64,000 bases of DNA, taken from assembly GCF_000382305.1 (NCBI RefSeq), contig NZ_KB908022.1, positions 101,147-165,146 of the forward strand. Reading direction: 5' to 3'. The position numbers and the translations under genes were made by a program. A model generated the notes under the pieces. It had not been told where the DNA came from, made no database searches, and saw nothing but the letters and a program-made list of their open reading frames with translations. Of this stretch, positions 25,537-33,929 are shown piece after piece. The DNA is from Vitreoscilla stercoraria DSM 513 (GTDB taxonomy: Bacteria; Pseudomonadota; Gammaproteobacteria; Burkholderiales; Neisseriaceae). Numbering within the stretch: position 1 is the stretch's first letter; every line of letters starts with the position of its first letter.

Positions 25537-26934
25537 ATGAGCCAAGGCAAAATCGTTCAGATCATTGGTCCTGTAGTTGACGTGGAATTTCCACGCGACT
25601 CAATTCCAAATGTATTTGACGCCCTGAAATTGGTTGAAACTGATCTGACCCTTGAAGTCCAACAGTTGTTGGGTGACGGCGTGGTACGTACCATTGCCAT
25701 GGGTAGTTCAGATGGTTTGAAACGTGGTTTGACAGTAACCAATACCGGTAACCCAATCAGCGTACCTGTAGGTGTAAAAACCTTGGGTCGTATTATGGAC
25801 GTATTGGGTAACCCAATTGATGAGGCTGGCCCTATTGGTGCTGAGGCTGATTGGGCTATTCACCGTTCTGCGCCAAAATTCGATGAGTTGTCTAGCGCAT
25901 CTGAATTGTTGGAAACTGGTATTAAAGTGATTGACTTGCTTTGCCCATTTGCAAAAGGCGGTAAAGTAGGCTTGTTCGGTGGTGCCGGTGTAGGCAAAAC
26001 CGTAAACATGATGGAATTGATTAACAACATCGCTAAAGCTCACAGTGGTTTGTCTGTGTTCGCTGGTGTAGGTGAGCGTACTCGTGAGGGTAACGACTTC
26101 TACCACGAGATGAAAGACTCTAACGTCTTGGACAAAGTGGCGATGGTTTACGGTCAGATGAACGAACCTCCTGGTAACCGCTTGCGCGTTGCTTTGACTG
26201 GTTTGACCATGGCTGAATACTTCCGTGATCAAAAAGATGCTGAAGGTAAAGGCCGTGACGTATTGTTGTTCATCGACAACATTTACCGTTACACATTGGC
26301 TGGTACTGAAGTATCTGCATTGTTGGGTCGTATGCCTTCTGCAGTGGGTTACCAACCGACTTTGGCCGAAGAAATGGGTCGTTTGCAAGAGCGTATTGCT
26401 TCTACACAAACAGGTTCTATTACTTCGATTCAAGCCGTTTACGTACCTGCCGATGACTTGACTGACCCGTCTCCAGCTACTACGTTTGCTCACTTGGATG
26501 CAACTGTCGTATTGAGCCGTGACATCGCTTCTTTGGGTATTTACCCAGCAGTGGATCCATTGGACTCAACTTCACGTCAATTGGACCCAGCAATTTTGGG
26601 TGACGAACACTATGCAGTGGCTCGTGGCGTACAAGCTACGTTGCAAAAATACAAAGAATTGCGTGATATTATCGCGATTTTGGGTATGGACGAGTTGTCT
26701 GAAGAAGACAAATTGACTGTGATGCGTGCTCGTAAGATCCAACGTTTCTTGTCTCAACCTTTCCACGTTGCAGAAGTGTTTACTGGTTCTCCAGGCAAAT
26801 ATGTATCATTGCGTGACACCATCAAAGGCTTTAAAGCTATTTTGTCTGGTGAATACGACCATTTGCCAGAACAAGCATTCTACATGGTAGGTGGCATTGA
26901 AGAGGCTGCAGCTAAAGCTGAAACCTTAAACTAA
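25537..26934 (+). CDS. atpD: ATP synthase F1 subunit beta
   Basis: A 465-residue catalytic subunit. The P-loop GGAGVGKT is at residues 148-155, the catalytic glutamate lies in GERTREGND, and LLFIDNIYRYTLAGTEVSAL is the Walker B region. Nothing unusual. Confidence 0.98.
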   Translation: MSQGKIVQIIGPVVDVEFPRDSIPNVFDALKLVETDLTLEVQQLLGDGVVRTIAMGSSDGLKRGLTVTNTGNPISVPVGVKTLGRIMDVLGNPIDEAGPIGAEADWAIHRSAPKFDELSSASELLETGIKVIDLLCPFAKGGKVGLFGGAGVGKTVNMMELINNIAKAHSGLSVFAGVGERTREGNDFYHEMKDSNVLDKVAMVYGQMNEPPGNRLRVALTGLTMAEYFRDQKDAEGKGRDVLLFIDNIYRYTLAGTEVSALLGRMPSAVGYQPTLAEEMGRLQERIASTQTGSITSIQAVYVPADDLTDPSPATTFAHLDATVVLSRDIASLGIYPAVDPLDSTSRQLDPAILGDEHYAVARGVQATLQKYKELRDIIAILGMDELSEEDKLTVMRARKIQRFLSQPFHVAEVFTGSPGKYVSLRDTIKGFKAILSGEYDHLPEQAFYMVGGIEEAAAKAETLN

Positions 26935-26944
26935 GGAGGCAAGC

Positions 26945-27364
26945 ATGAAAACCATGCAAGTTGAAGTGGTGAGTAACGAAGCCACCATTTATTCGGGTGA
27001 AGCCAGTTTTGTTGTGGTTCCAACCGAAAACGGTGAGTTAGGTATTTATCCACAACACGTGCCGATTTTGAGTATGGTTCGTCCAGGCGTTTTGCGTATG
27101 CAAATACCTGGTCAAGCTGGAGAAACGACAGTAGCGATTGCTGGCGGTTTGTTAGAAGTTCAACCTTCTAAATTGACTGTTTTGGCAGACGTGGCTGTGC
27201 GCAGTGAAAACTTAGATGCCGAACGTGCGAAGAAAGCTTTGGACATCGCTCAGCAACAATTGAAAGCCGCAACAGATGACAAGTCAACTGCTGCAGCGCG
27301 TGCCGCTTTGGCCGCAGCGATTGCTGAGTTGAAAACCTTGGAATACTTGCGCAATCGTCGCTAA
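26945..27364 (+). CDS. atpC: ATP synthase F1 subunit epsilon
   Basis: A 139-residue subunit with an N-terminal beta-sandwich (VVPTENGELGIYPQHVPI) and a C-terminal two-helix segment that can inhibit ATP hydrolysis. Preceded by AAGGAGG, and followed by a classical terminator that closes the operon. Confidence 0.96.
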   Translation: MKTMQVEVVSNEATIYSGEASFVVVPTENGELGIYPQHVPILSMVRPGVLRMQIPGQAGETTVAIAGGLLEVQPSKLTVLADVAVRSENLDAERAKKALDIAQQQLKAATDDKSTAAARAALAAAIAELKTLEYLRNRR

Positions 27365-27380
27365 GACTGTGTTGCTTGAA

Positions 27381-27404
27381 AAAACCGCCTTCGGGCGGTT
27401 TTTT
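27381..27404 (+). terminator. Terminator of the atp operon
   Basis: AAAACCGCC-TTCG-GGCGGTTTT: a perfect 9-bp stem with a stable UUCG-type tetraloop and a T-run, 16 bases after the atpC stop. Unlike most intergenic terminators here it is not built from DUS words. Confidence 0.92.
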
Positions 27405-27439
27405 GCTATGTATCACACCATCAAAATTGGAGTAATCCC

Positions 27440-27655
27440 ATGTCAGAACAAGATTTACATGACCATATTATGGAGTTGGAAATCCGCTTGGCTTTGCAAG
27501 ACGACACCATTGATGTCTTGAGCAGACAAGTGAGTGAGTTATACCAACAATTAGAATCACAGCAACTGCAATTGCAATTGTTGTATCGCAAAATGAGTGA
27601 AGCCTCAGAAAACAATATGTCTACCAGCGGCCACGAACCACCACCGCATTACTAA
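27440..27655 (+). CDS. slyX: SlyX family protein
   Basis: A 71-residue coiled-coil protein with the SlyX hallmarks: an N-terminal heptad-repeat helix (LEIRLALQDDTIDVLSRQV) and the invariant C-terminal PPPHY. Function in the cell is not known. It lies 12 bases before azlC and may share its transcript. Confidence 0.92.
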   Translation: MSEQDLHDHIMELEIRLALQDDTIDVLSRQVSELYQQLESQQLQLQLLYRKMSEASENNMSTSGHEPPPHY

Positions 27656-27667
27656 AAAGGGCAAGAC

Positions 27668-28366
27668 ATGGCACAAACAAGCAGTTGGAAAGAAGCATTG
27701 CGCTTAAGCATGCCTGTGGCTATGGGTTATATTCCCGCAGGGATGGCATTTGGTGTGTTGAGCAGCGCGGCTGGTTTGCCTTGGTGGTGGTCGGTTTTGC
27801 TGAGCGTGTGTTTGTATGCAGGTGCCGCGCAATATGCCGCCATTCCGATGTTGGCAGCTGGTGCGCCGACGGTGTCATTGAGCGTCAATACCTTGGTGAT
27901 TAATTTGCGTCATATTTTTTATGCATTGCCTTTGCTAGAGGCTTTGCCTAAAAACAGTTTGCGTCGTTGGTATGCTTTGTTTGCGCTGACCGATGAAAGT
28001 TTTTCGGTTTTAACCACGATTTTGCCCGAGCAAGCCAAACGTTTGTTTGTGAAAATCGTTTTGCTCAATCAATCGTATTGGATTTTAGGAACGGTAGTGG
28101 GCATCGGTTTGGGTGCAGGACTCAATCAATTGATTCCTCATTTGGATTTTGCATTGCCATGCTTGTTTGTGGTGTTGGCATACGAGCAATATCAAGCTAA
28201 AAAAGTGTGGTGGCCTTGCGTGATTGCGGCAGCGGCATTTGTGTTTGCCAGCTTGTTGACGGTGAATTATTTGCTGCTTTTGGCGGTGGCAGGATGTGCG
28301 GCCTGTATTTTGCTGTGGGAAGCTTCAGGACGCTTAAAAACCTCTGATAAAGGTGGAGTGGCATGA
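27668..28366 (+). CDS. azlC: Branched-chain amino acid exporter, large subunit AzlC
   Basis: A 232-residue membrane protein of the LIV-E family (AzlC/YgaZ). Signatures are IPAGMAFGVLSSAAGL near the N-terminus and NLRHIFYALPL in the middle. With AzlD it exports branched-chain amino acids or analogues. It overlaps azlD by four bases (ATGA). GGGCAAGACATG gives a modest ribosome site. Confidence 0.93.
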   Translation: MAQTSSWKEALRLSMPVAMGYIPAGMAFGVLSSAAGLPWWWSVLLSVCLYAGAAQYAAIPMLAAGAPTVSLSVNTLVINLRHIFYALPLLEALPKNSLRRWYALFALTDESFSVLTTILPEQAKRLFVKIVLLNQSYWILGTVVGIGLGAGLNQLIPHLDFALPCLFVVLAYEQYQAKKVWWPCVIAAAAFVFASLLTVNYLLLLAVAGCAACILLWEASGRLKTSDKGGVA

Positions 28367-28695
28367 ACGATACCACGTTTTTAATCGCTTTATTGTGTAT
28401 GAGTGCGTTGACGTTTTTTTTGCGTGCCGCACCAACTTTATTGCCTAGAAAAATTCTCGAATCACGTTGGTTAAGTGCGTTGAATTTTGCCCTGCCTTTG
28501 AGCGTGATGGTGGTGTTGATTTTGGCTTCTTTGTCATTTAATAACGCCATTAAGACTCAAGAATGGACTTTTTTAATCTCACAAATCATGGCTTTGGTAT
28601 TGGTTTTGTTGATTTATATGCGCAGCCGCAATGTTTTGGTCGCGATGGTTGTGGGCGTGGCTTCTTTGAATGGCTTGCTATATTTATTAACTTAG
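28363..28695 (+). CDS. azlD: Branched-chain amino acid exporter, small subunit AzlD
   Basis: A 110-residue, four-helix partner of AzlC, with the LRAAPTLLPRKIL segment of the family and a coupled start inside the azlC stop. A DUS-type terminator follows 18 bases after the stop. Confidence 0.92.
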   Translation: MNDTTFLIALLCMSALTFFLRAAPTLLPRKILESRWLSALNFALPLSVMVVLILASLSFNNAIKTQEWTFLISQIMALVLVLLIYMRSRNVLVAMVVGVASLNGLLYLLT

Positions 28696-28713
28696 ATTGA
28701 TGAAATAAGAGAC

Positions 28714-28745
28714 AAGCGTCCTGAAGGCTTCCGGACGCTTTTTTT
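28714..28745 (+). terminator. DUS-type terminator after azlD
   Basis: AAGCGTCC (28714-28721) pairs with GGACGCTT (28733-28740); inner GAAG/CTTC extends the stem, and TTTTT follows. The right word has drifted (CCGGACGC), keeping the stem through a compensating structure rather than the exact word. Confidence 0.85.
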
Positions 28746-29150
28746 GCGAAATTTAAACCATTTTATTGATGAAAATTGCATAAATTGACTTTTTTTTACT
28801 TAAAAATCCCATTTTTTCTCAATATGAGAAAAGTTTTATTTTTGAGTTATTTTTATATTAATAAAAATTTTATGAAAATTTCGCTGTGCGGAAATAGGAC
28901 AAATAGACTGAAAAATATTGTTCAATGAAATCAATCTCGTTTCGCTTTGCGAAATGATATTTTGTATTTCGGAATATATTAATAAGGGATTTTTCATATC
29001 ATATTGATATTGCGTGTTTTTTTATTGGTACGTATATTGGCTTCTCAAATTTGAGACAGTAAATGGCACTACCAGTTGGTTTTGAAATAGATTTTTTAAG
29101 AAATATGTATTTTAAGCAAGGCTTCAGACACACGTTTTAGGAGTTTCGGT
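28746..29150. promoter_or_regulatory. AT-rich control region of the GabP-like permease with repeated palindromes
   Basis: A gene-free region with three dyads. A TTTTCTCA/TGAGAAAA hairpin at 28814-28832 is followed by a T-rich tract. Two near-identical palindromes, TTTCGCTGTGCGGAAA at 28879-28894 and TTTCGCTTTGCGAAA at 28940-28954, are centred about 60 bases apart, a spacing close to whole helical turns. They look like paired operator sites; the regulator is unknown. AGGAG lies 8 bases before the permease ATG. Confidence 0.45.
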
Positions 29151-30584
29151 ATGAGCGGTTCTAGTCAATTACAAGGCGGATTGAAATCTCGCCATTTAAC
29201 CATGTTGTCGATTGCAGGCGTAATCGGTGCAGGTTTGTTTGTTGGTTCTGGCAAGGTGATTGCCAATGCAGGCCCTGCTGCTATTTTGGCTTATTTGGGT
29301 GGTGGTATTTTGGTGGTATTGGTGATGCGCATGCTGGGCGAGATGGCTGTCGCGCAACCTGATAGTGGTTCGTTTTCAACGTATGCCGACCGTGCGATTG
29401 GTCGTTGGGCTGGTTTTACCATCGGTTGGTTGTATTGGAGCTTTTGGTCTTTGCTCATGGGCTGGGAGGCATATGTTGCAGGCGCAATTTTGAATCAGTG
29501 GTTCCCGATTATCCCGCTTTGGGGTTATATGACCATCGTTACTGTGGCTTTGATGTGTGTGAATTTCTTACCTGTTAAAAGCTATGGTGAGTTTGAATTT
29601 TGGTTTGCATTGGTCAAAGTGGTGGCGATTGTCGCTTTCATCATCATCGGTTCTTTGGCGATTGTGAATTTGTGGCCTTTGGGCGATGCAGTTGGTGGTT
29701 TTACCCATTTGACCAGCCAAGGCTTTATGCCTAATGGTTTTGATGCTGTCGTCGTCGCTTTGCTCGGTGCGATGTTTGCGTTTATTGGCGCTGAGATTGT
29801 GACTGTGGCTGCTGCAGAATCTCAAAATCCAAGCAAAGAAATCATTCGTACCACCCGTTCAGTGGTATGGCGCATTTCTTTGTTTTATGTAGGCTCGATT
29901 TTCATCGTGGTATGTTTGATTCCTTACACCGATCCTGGTTTGAAATTGTCGACTGAAGGTACATATGCGGTGACCTTGAAAGCTTTGGGCATTCCATATG
30001 CCAATACGATTGTAAATTTTGTGGTATTGACTTCGGTTTGCAGTTGCTTTAATTCAGCGTTGTATACTTCTAGTCGTATGTTGTTTTCTTTGTCTCGCCG
30101 AGGAGACGCACCAAAAGCTTTCCAAATCTTGGGTCAAAGTTCAAAAGCACCGTATATTGGCGTATTGGCATCAACCGTTTTGGCATTCATCACCATCGTA
30201 TTGACTGCAACCGACCGTATGGATGTATTCGATGTATTGATGGCGGCTACGGGTTCTATCGCTTTGTTGGTTTATTTGTGCATTGCCGTATCGCAATTGA
30301 ACATGCGCCGCAAATTGGATGCTTCTGGCAAAGAGGTGGTTTTGAAAATGTGGTTGTTCCCATGGTTAACTTATGCGGTGATTTTTGTCATCATTGCATC
30401 TTTGATTACGATGGTGGTAGAGGGCACGTACCGCACTGAAGTGGTTTACACCAGTATTTTTGGCGGCATCTTGATTGTGATTGGTGCGTTGGCACAAAAA
30501 TACGGCTGGGGTCGTGAGCAACGTGAGAAATTAGAACACGAGCAAGCGCAAGTTCGTTTACAGGCCGCTAAACAAGAGTCTTAA
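29151..30584 (+). CDS. GabP-like amino acid permease (APC family)
   Basis: A 477-residue secondary transporter with twelve predicted helices. The first-helix signature LTMLSIAGVIGAGLFVGSG, the SFSTYADRAIGRWAGFTIGW block, AEIVTVAAAES and CFNSALYTSSRMLFSLSRRG follow GabP of E. coli more closely than the AnsP, AroP or LysP branches. Uptake of 4-aminobutyrate or a related amino acid with protons is likely. It is alone in its transcription unit, with repeated palindromes upstream and a terminator 18 bases after the stop. A TTACAGGCCGC word lies near the 3' end of the gene. Confidence 0.85.
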   Translation: MSGSSQLQGGLKSRHLTMLSIAGVIGAGLFVGSGKVIANAGPAAILAYLGGGILVVLVMRMLGEMAVAQPDSGSFSTYADRAIGRWAGFTIGWLYWSFWSLLMGWEAYVAGAILNQWFPIIPLWGYMTIVTVALMCVNFLPVKSYGEFEFWFALVKVVAIVAFIIIGSLAIVNLWPLGDAVGGFTHLTSQGFMPNGFDAVVVALLGAMFAFIGAEIVTVAAAESQNPSKEIIRTTRSVVWRISLFYVGSIFIVVCLIPYTDPGLKLSTEGTYAVTLKALGIPYANTIVNFVVLTSVCSCFNSALYTSSRMLFSLSRRGDAPKAFQILGQSSKAPYIGVLASTVLAFITIVLTATDRMDVFDVLMAATGSIALLVYLCIAVSQLNMRRKLDASGKEVVLKMWLFPWLTYAVIFVIIASLITMVVEGTYRTEVVYTSIFGGILIVIGALAQKYGWGREQREKLEHEQAQVRLQAAKQES

Positions 30585-30602
30585 TCGAATACCATCCCAA
30601 CC

Positions 30603-30628
30603 AAAGCCCGCTTGAAGCGGGCTTTTTT
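30603..30628. terminator. Terminator between the permease and cysG
   Basis: AAAGCCCGCTT (30603-30613) pairs with AAGCGGGCTTT (30615-30625), followed by T residues; it separates the convergent permease and cysG genes. Confidence 0.88.
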
Positions 30629-30643
30629 AATGTTTATCGATGT

Positions 30644-32020
30644 TCAAATGTGTTCGCCAAACCAAGCCAATTGTTCATGCAAAGACACCACTTCACCAAT
30701 CACAATCAAAGCAGGTGATGGCGCGTTGCTTGTCAATTGCGGCAAATCTTTCAGGACGCCTTTGTTGGTGCTTTGATTTTCGCGCGTGCCATTGCTAATC
30801 ACTGCGACAGGTGTATCGCTGCTGCGTCCGTGTTGTTGTAATTGTTCGGCAATAGTCGCTGCATTAATCGTGCCCATGTATACGACCAAAGTGTGGCGGC
30901 TCAAAGCCAAACTTTGCCAATCGATATCCGAACCATCGGCTTGGCAGTGACCTGTGATGAAGGTTGCAGTTTGTGCCAATTTTCGATGTGTTAATGGAAT
31001 GCCTGCGTAAGCCGTCGCACCCAAGCCTGCGGTGATGCCCGGAATGACGCGGTAAGCGATGCCTGCTTGCTGCAATACTTGCAATTCTTCGCCACCACGA
31101 CCAAATACAAATGGGTCGCCGCCTTTAAGACGCACCACGCGTTTGCCTTCAAGGGCGTACTGCACCAACAATTCGTTGGTTTTTTCTTGCATCACGCTGT
31201 GATTGCCTGCACGTTTGCCCACGCTGATGCGCTGCGCATCTTTGCGTATTAAATTCAAAATGTCATCGCTGACCAAAGCGTCATACAAAACAATGTCAGC
31301 GTCCTGTAAAGCTTGTAAGCCTTTGAGCGTCATCAAACCCACATCACCCGGACCTGCGCCCACCAACACCACTTGACCATTTTGTTGCGGTGGATTTTGC
31401 AATTGCGTTTCGATTTCGTTTTCCGCTTCAGTGAGTTTGCCTTGTGCCGTCAAGGTATCAAAACGGCTGTGAAACAAGCGTTCCCAAAATTGGCGGCGTG
31501 CGCTCATTGAATGAATGCGCTCTTTGACTTTGCCACGCCAACGACCTGCAATATTGGCTGCATCAGACAAATGTTCAGGCAATAAAGCTTCGATTTTTTG
31601 ACGCCAAATGCGTGCCAAAACAGGCGCTTTGCCACCTGTTGAAATCGCGATTTGCAATGCGCCTCGGTCAATCAACGCAGGGACAATAAAATTGCAGTTT
31701 TGTAAATCATCCACCACATTGCACAAAGTATGCGCCGCTTCCGCTGCTGCGAAAATCTGTTGGTTTAATGCTGCATCATTGGTTGCCGCAACGACCAAAA
31801 ACACGTTTTGAATGTGTTCTGGTGCAAATTCGGTTGCAATGTGTTCAATGCGTCCTGCATCTAGCCATTGTTGCAACACCGCATTGAGTTCAGGCGCAAC
31901 GAGGCGTACGATGGCACCGCTTTGTAGTAAACTGTCGACCTTGCGTTCAGCGACTTGACCTGCGCCCACTACCAAAACAGGGCGTTGTTGTAAACGAGCA
32001 AACAATGGGTAGTAATCCAT
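30644..32020 (-). CDS. cysG: Siroheme synthase CysG
   Basis: A 458-residue trifunctional enzyme. The N-terminal half (about 1-150, with VVGAGQVAERKVDSLL) is the NAD-dependent precorrin-2 dehydrogenase/ferrochelatase; the C-terminal half (from VVLVGAGPGDVGLMTLKGL) is the SAM uroporphyrinogen-III methyltransferase, with RLKGGDPFVFGRGGEE and VIPGITAGLGAT. It makes sirohaem, needed by the sulfite reductase encoded nearby (cysI), so its place next to the cys genes makes sense although it is on the opposite strand. Internal DUS-like words occur in the coding region. Confidence 0.96.
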   Translation of the reverse strand: MDYYPLFARLQQRPVLVVGAGQVAERKVDSLLQSGAIVRLVAPELNAVLQQWLDAGRIEHIATEFAPEHIQNVFLVVAATNDAALNQQIFAAAEAAHTLCNVVDDLQNCNFIVPALIDRGALQIAISTGGKAPVLARIWRQKIEALLPEHLSDAANIAGRWRGKVKERIHSMSARRQFWERLFHSRFDTLTAQGKLTEAENEIETQLQNPPQQNGQVVLVGAGPGDVGLMTLKGLQALQDADIVLYDALVSDDILNLIRKDAQRISVGKRAGNHSVMQEKTNELLVQYALEGKRVVRLKGGDPFVFGRGGEELQVLQQAGIAYRVIPGITAGLGATAYAGIPLTHRKLAQTATFITGHCQADGSDIDWQSLALSRHTLVVYMGTINAATIAEQLQQHGRSSDTPVAVISNGTRENQSTNKGVLKDLPQLTSNAPSPALIVIGEVVSLHEQLAWFGEHI

Positions 32021-32053
32021 AAATCATCCTTTAGAGCATGACGGGCATTGTAA

Positions 32054-32608
32054 GTGATGCACCTTGAGAAATGGAAAGAAGCAATATTTGTGAACTTAGT
32101 CAGAATGGTTATAAAGCCTGTGAAATCACTTCCTGTTTCTCGGGCGTTTAAAACAATGGTTTGGTGTTTGGTGAGCGGTTTGGTGTTGAGTGCTTGCGCC
32201 GACAGCAGTGAAGTGACGGCTCAAGCGCCTTCCCATAGCAGCCAAGTGACAGCGTCAGCATCAACGCCTTTGTCACAAGTGTCAGAACCGAACGCTACAC
32301 AAGTTTCTGCTGAGATTTTGTCCAGCAGTGCTGTTGCCAATATACAGACGGAAGAGTCGCGCAATGTGAGCGTGCGTGAATTCAATCCTGCTGATTTTCC
32401 CGATGCGTGTAACGACTATATTGATGAAGTGTTGCAATGTATTAAGGTGATGGATCAAGCGGGCATGGAAGGCACGGCGAGCATGCAAATGCAATTGTCA
32501 GAAATGCAAGCGTCTTGGCTCAATACATCTGATAGCAATGCATTGAACCAAACCTGCAAATTGGCTTTGCTAGACGTAGAGCCTGTCTTGCAGGATTTGG
32601 GCTGTTAA
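32054..32608 (+). CDS. Putative lipoprotein with conserved cysteine pattern
   Basis: A secreted lipoprotein by its lipobox LSAC after a hydrophobic stretch (MVWCLVSGLVLSAC), followed by a Ser/Ala/Thr-rich linker and a C-terminal domain of about 75 residues. That domain shows the pattern C-x3-I-x5-C, a helix with MQMQLSEMQASW, then ALNQTCK and a final Cys. The start is uncertain: GTG at 32054, or in-frame ATGs at 32105 or 32156; the last two give a more normal signal peptide. The C-terminal domain is shared with the next gene, so the two are tandem paralogues. I do not know a function; small lipoproteins of this plan are common in Neisseriaceae. Confidence 0.72.
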   Translation: MMHLEKWKEAIFVNLVRMVIKPVKSLPVSRAFKTMVWCLVSGLVLSACADSSEVTAQAPSHSSQVTASASTPLSQVSEPNATQVSAEILSSSAVANIQTEESRNVSVREFNPADFPDACNDYIDEVLQCIKVMDQAGMEGTASMQMQLSEMQASWLNTSDSNALNQTCKLALLDVEPVLQDLGC

Positions 32609-32649
32609 GCGTCCTGTAAACAAGGACAGCGAAAAAGTAAGGAAAACAA

Positions 32650-33009
32650 ATGATGAAATCAATCAGCTGGGTGTGTGTGAGCTTGATGTTGGCAGCTTGT
32701 AGCGGTGCCGATGAAGCAGCGAAAACCAATGCCAAGCAAGCTGCTTCTGGTGTGGCAGCATCGACACCTGTTGCGGTGGCCAGCGCGCCTGTGGTGGCGT
32801 TGCCTGCATCGTGCCAACAAATGATCGCCAATATTGAAAAATGTGTGGTCAAATACGAGAAAGAAAATCCTGCCGAAGGTTTGGCTTTGCGCACTGAGTT
32901 GGAACAATTGCGTGGGCAAATCAGCAGCGGTACCGATGCCCAAGCTTTGGATCAAGCTTGTAGCGAAAGCAATCGCCAAAGCGCACAAATTCCCGAAACC
33001 CAATGTTAA
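32650..33009 (+). CDS. Putative lipoprotein, paralogue of the upstream gene
   Basis: A 119-residue lipoprotein with a short signal peptide ending in the lipobox LAAC (Cys at residue 17), an Ala/Val/Pro-rich linker, and the same four-cysteine C-terminal domain as the preceding gene (CQQMIANIEKCVV ... ALDQACS ... final C). The ATG follows AAGGAAAACAA, a good ribosome site. A single DUS-like word separates the pair and another follows the stop. Function unknown. Confidence 0.8.
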   Translation: MMKSISWVCVSLMLAACSGADEAAKTNAKQAASGVAASTPVAVASAPVVALPASCQQMIANIEKCVVKYEKENPAEGLALRTELEQLRGQISSGTDAQALDQACSESNRQSAQIPETQC

Positions 33010-33130
33010 GCGTCCTGTAATATTCTGTGTCGCTTAGATAAATTGGCTATAAAGACATAAGCAGATATTCTTTCGTAATTTCTGAGCACATTGTTACACT
33101 GAGCCCCATCTGTACATATGGGGCTTTGTC

Positions 33131-33856
33131 ATGTCTTTTTTTCAAGGTTGGGTCATTCCACAAGTGGATGATGCCACACGCCAAAATGTGTTGTCTAAAA
33201 CGGCTGTTTTAGAACAACGTCTACAAGACATTGCCCAACGTTTTGATGAGGCACGTTTTGCCTCTAGCTTGGCAGTAGAAGATATGGTCATTACCGATGT
33301 CATTGCCCGCTTGCAATTGCCCATTCAAATTTTCACTTTACAAACAGGCCGCTTGAATGTGGAAACTTCAGCCTTGATTCCACAAACCGAACAGCGTTAT
33401 GGCATTGCATTAAAAGTGATGGAACCTGTGGCTGAGGCGGTGAGTGAATATGAGCACACACACGGTCGTGATGCGTTTTATGAAAGCGTAGATTTGCGCC
33501 GTGAATGTTGTCGCATTCGCAAAATTGAGCCGTTGAACCGTGCGATTGTGGGTGCGGATGCTTGGCTCACCGGTCAACGCCGTGAGCAATCTGCCACGCG
33601 TGAAGAATTGCCATTGGAACAACACGATGCCAACCACAATATTGCCAAATTCAACCCGATTTTTGATTGGACGGAATTAGACGTATGGGCGTATGTGGCC
33701 GCTTATGATGTGCCTGTCAATGATTTATACCATCAACATTATCCAAGCATAGGCTGCGAGCCATGCACCAAACCTGTGCGTTTGGGCGAAGACATTCGTG
33801 CAGGACGTTGGTGGTGGGAAAACAAAGACACCAAAGAATGTGGTTTGCATAAATAA
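33131..33856 (+). CDS. cysH: Assimilatory adenylyl-sulfate (APS) reductase CysH
   Basis: A 241-residue thioredoxin-dependent reductase making sulfite. Besides the C-terminal catalytic ECGLH, it carries both cysteine pairs that bind a [4Fe-4S] cluster: Cys126-Cys127 (ECCRIRK) and Cys209/Cys212 (GCEPCTKP). These mark the APS-reducing type, not the PAPS-reducing type. This agrees with the lack of cysC (APS kinase) in the cluster. It begins the cysH-D-N-J-I series, with DUS pairs between most genes. Confidence 0.95.
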   Translation: MSFFQGWVIPQVDDATRQNVLSKTAVLEQRLQDIAQRFDEARFASSLAVEDMVITDVIARLQLPIQIFTLQTGRLNVETSALIPQTEQRYGIALKVMEPVAEAVSEYEHTHGRDAFYESVDLRRECCRIRKIEPLNRAIVGADAWLTGQRREQSATREELPLEQHDANHNIAKFNPIFDWTELDVWAYVAAYDVPVNDLYHQHYPSIGCEPCTKPVRLGEDIRAGRWWWENKDTKECGLHK

Positions 33857-33864
33857 AACCATTT

Positions 33865-33894
33865 TAAGCGTCCTGTAAGCTTTACAGGACGCGC
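33865..33894. repeat. Inverted DUS pair between cysH and cysD
   Basis: AAGCGTCCTGTAA and TTACAGGACGC face each other, giving a 12-13 bp stem. There is no T-run after it, so it may only attenuate transcription or serve as an uptake word. Confidence 0.75.
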
Positions 33895-33929
33895 TTCACA
33901 ACCGATTTAACTTGAATAAAGAAGCAAAC

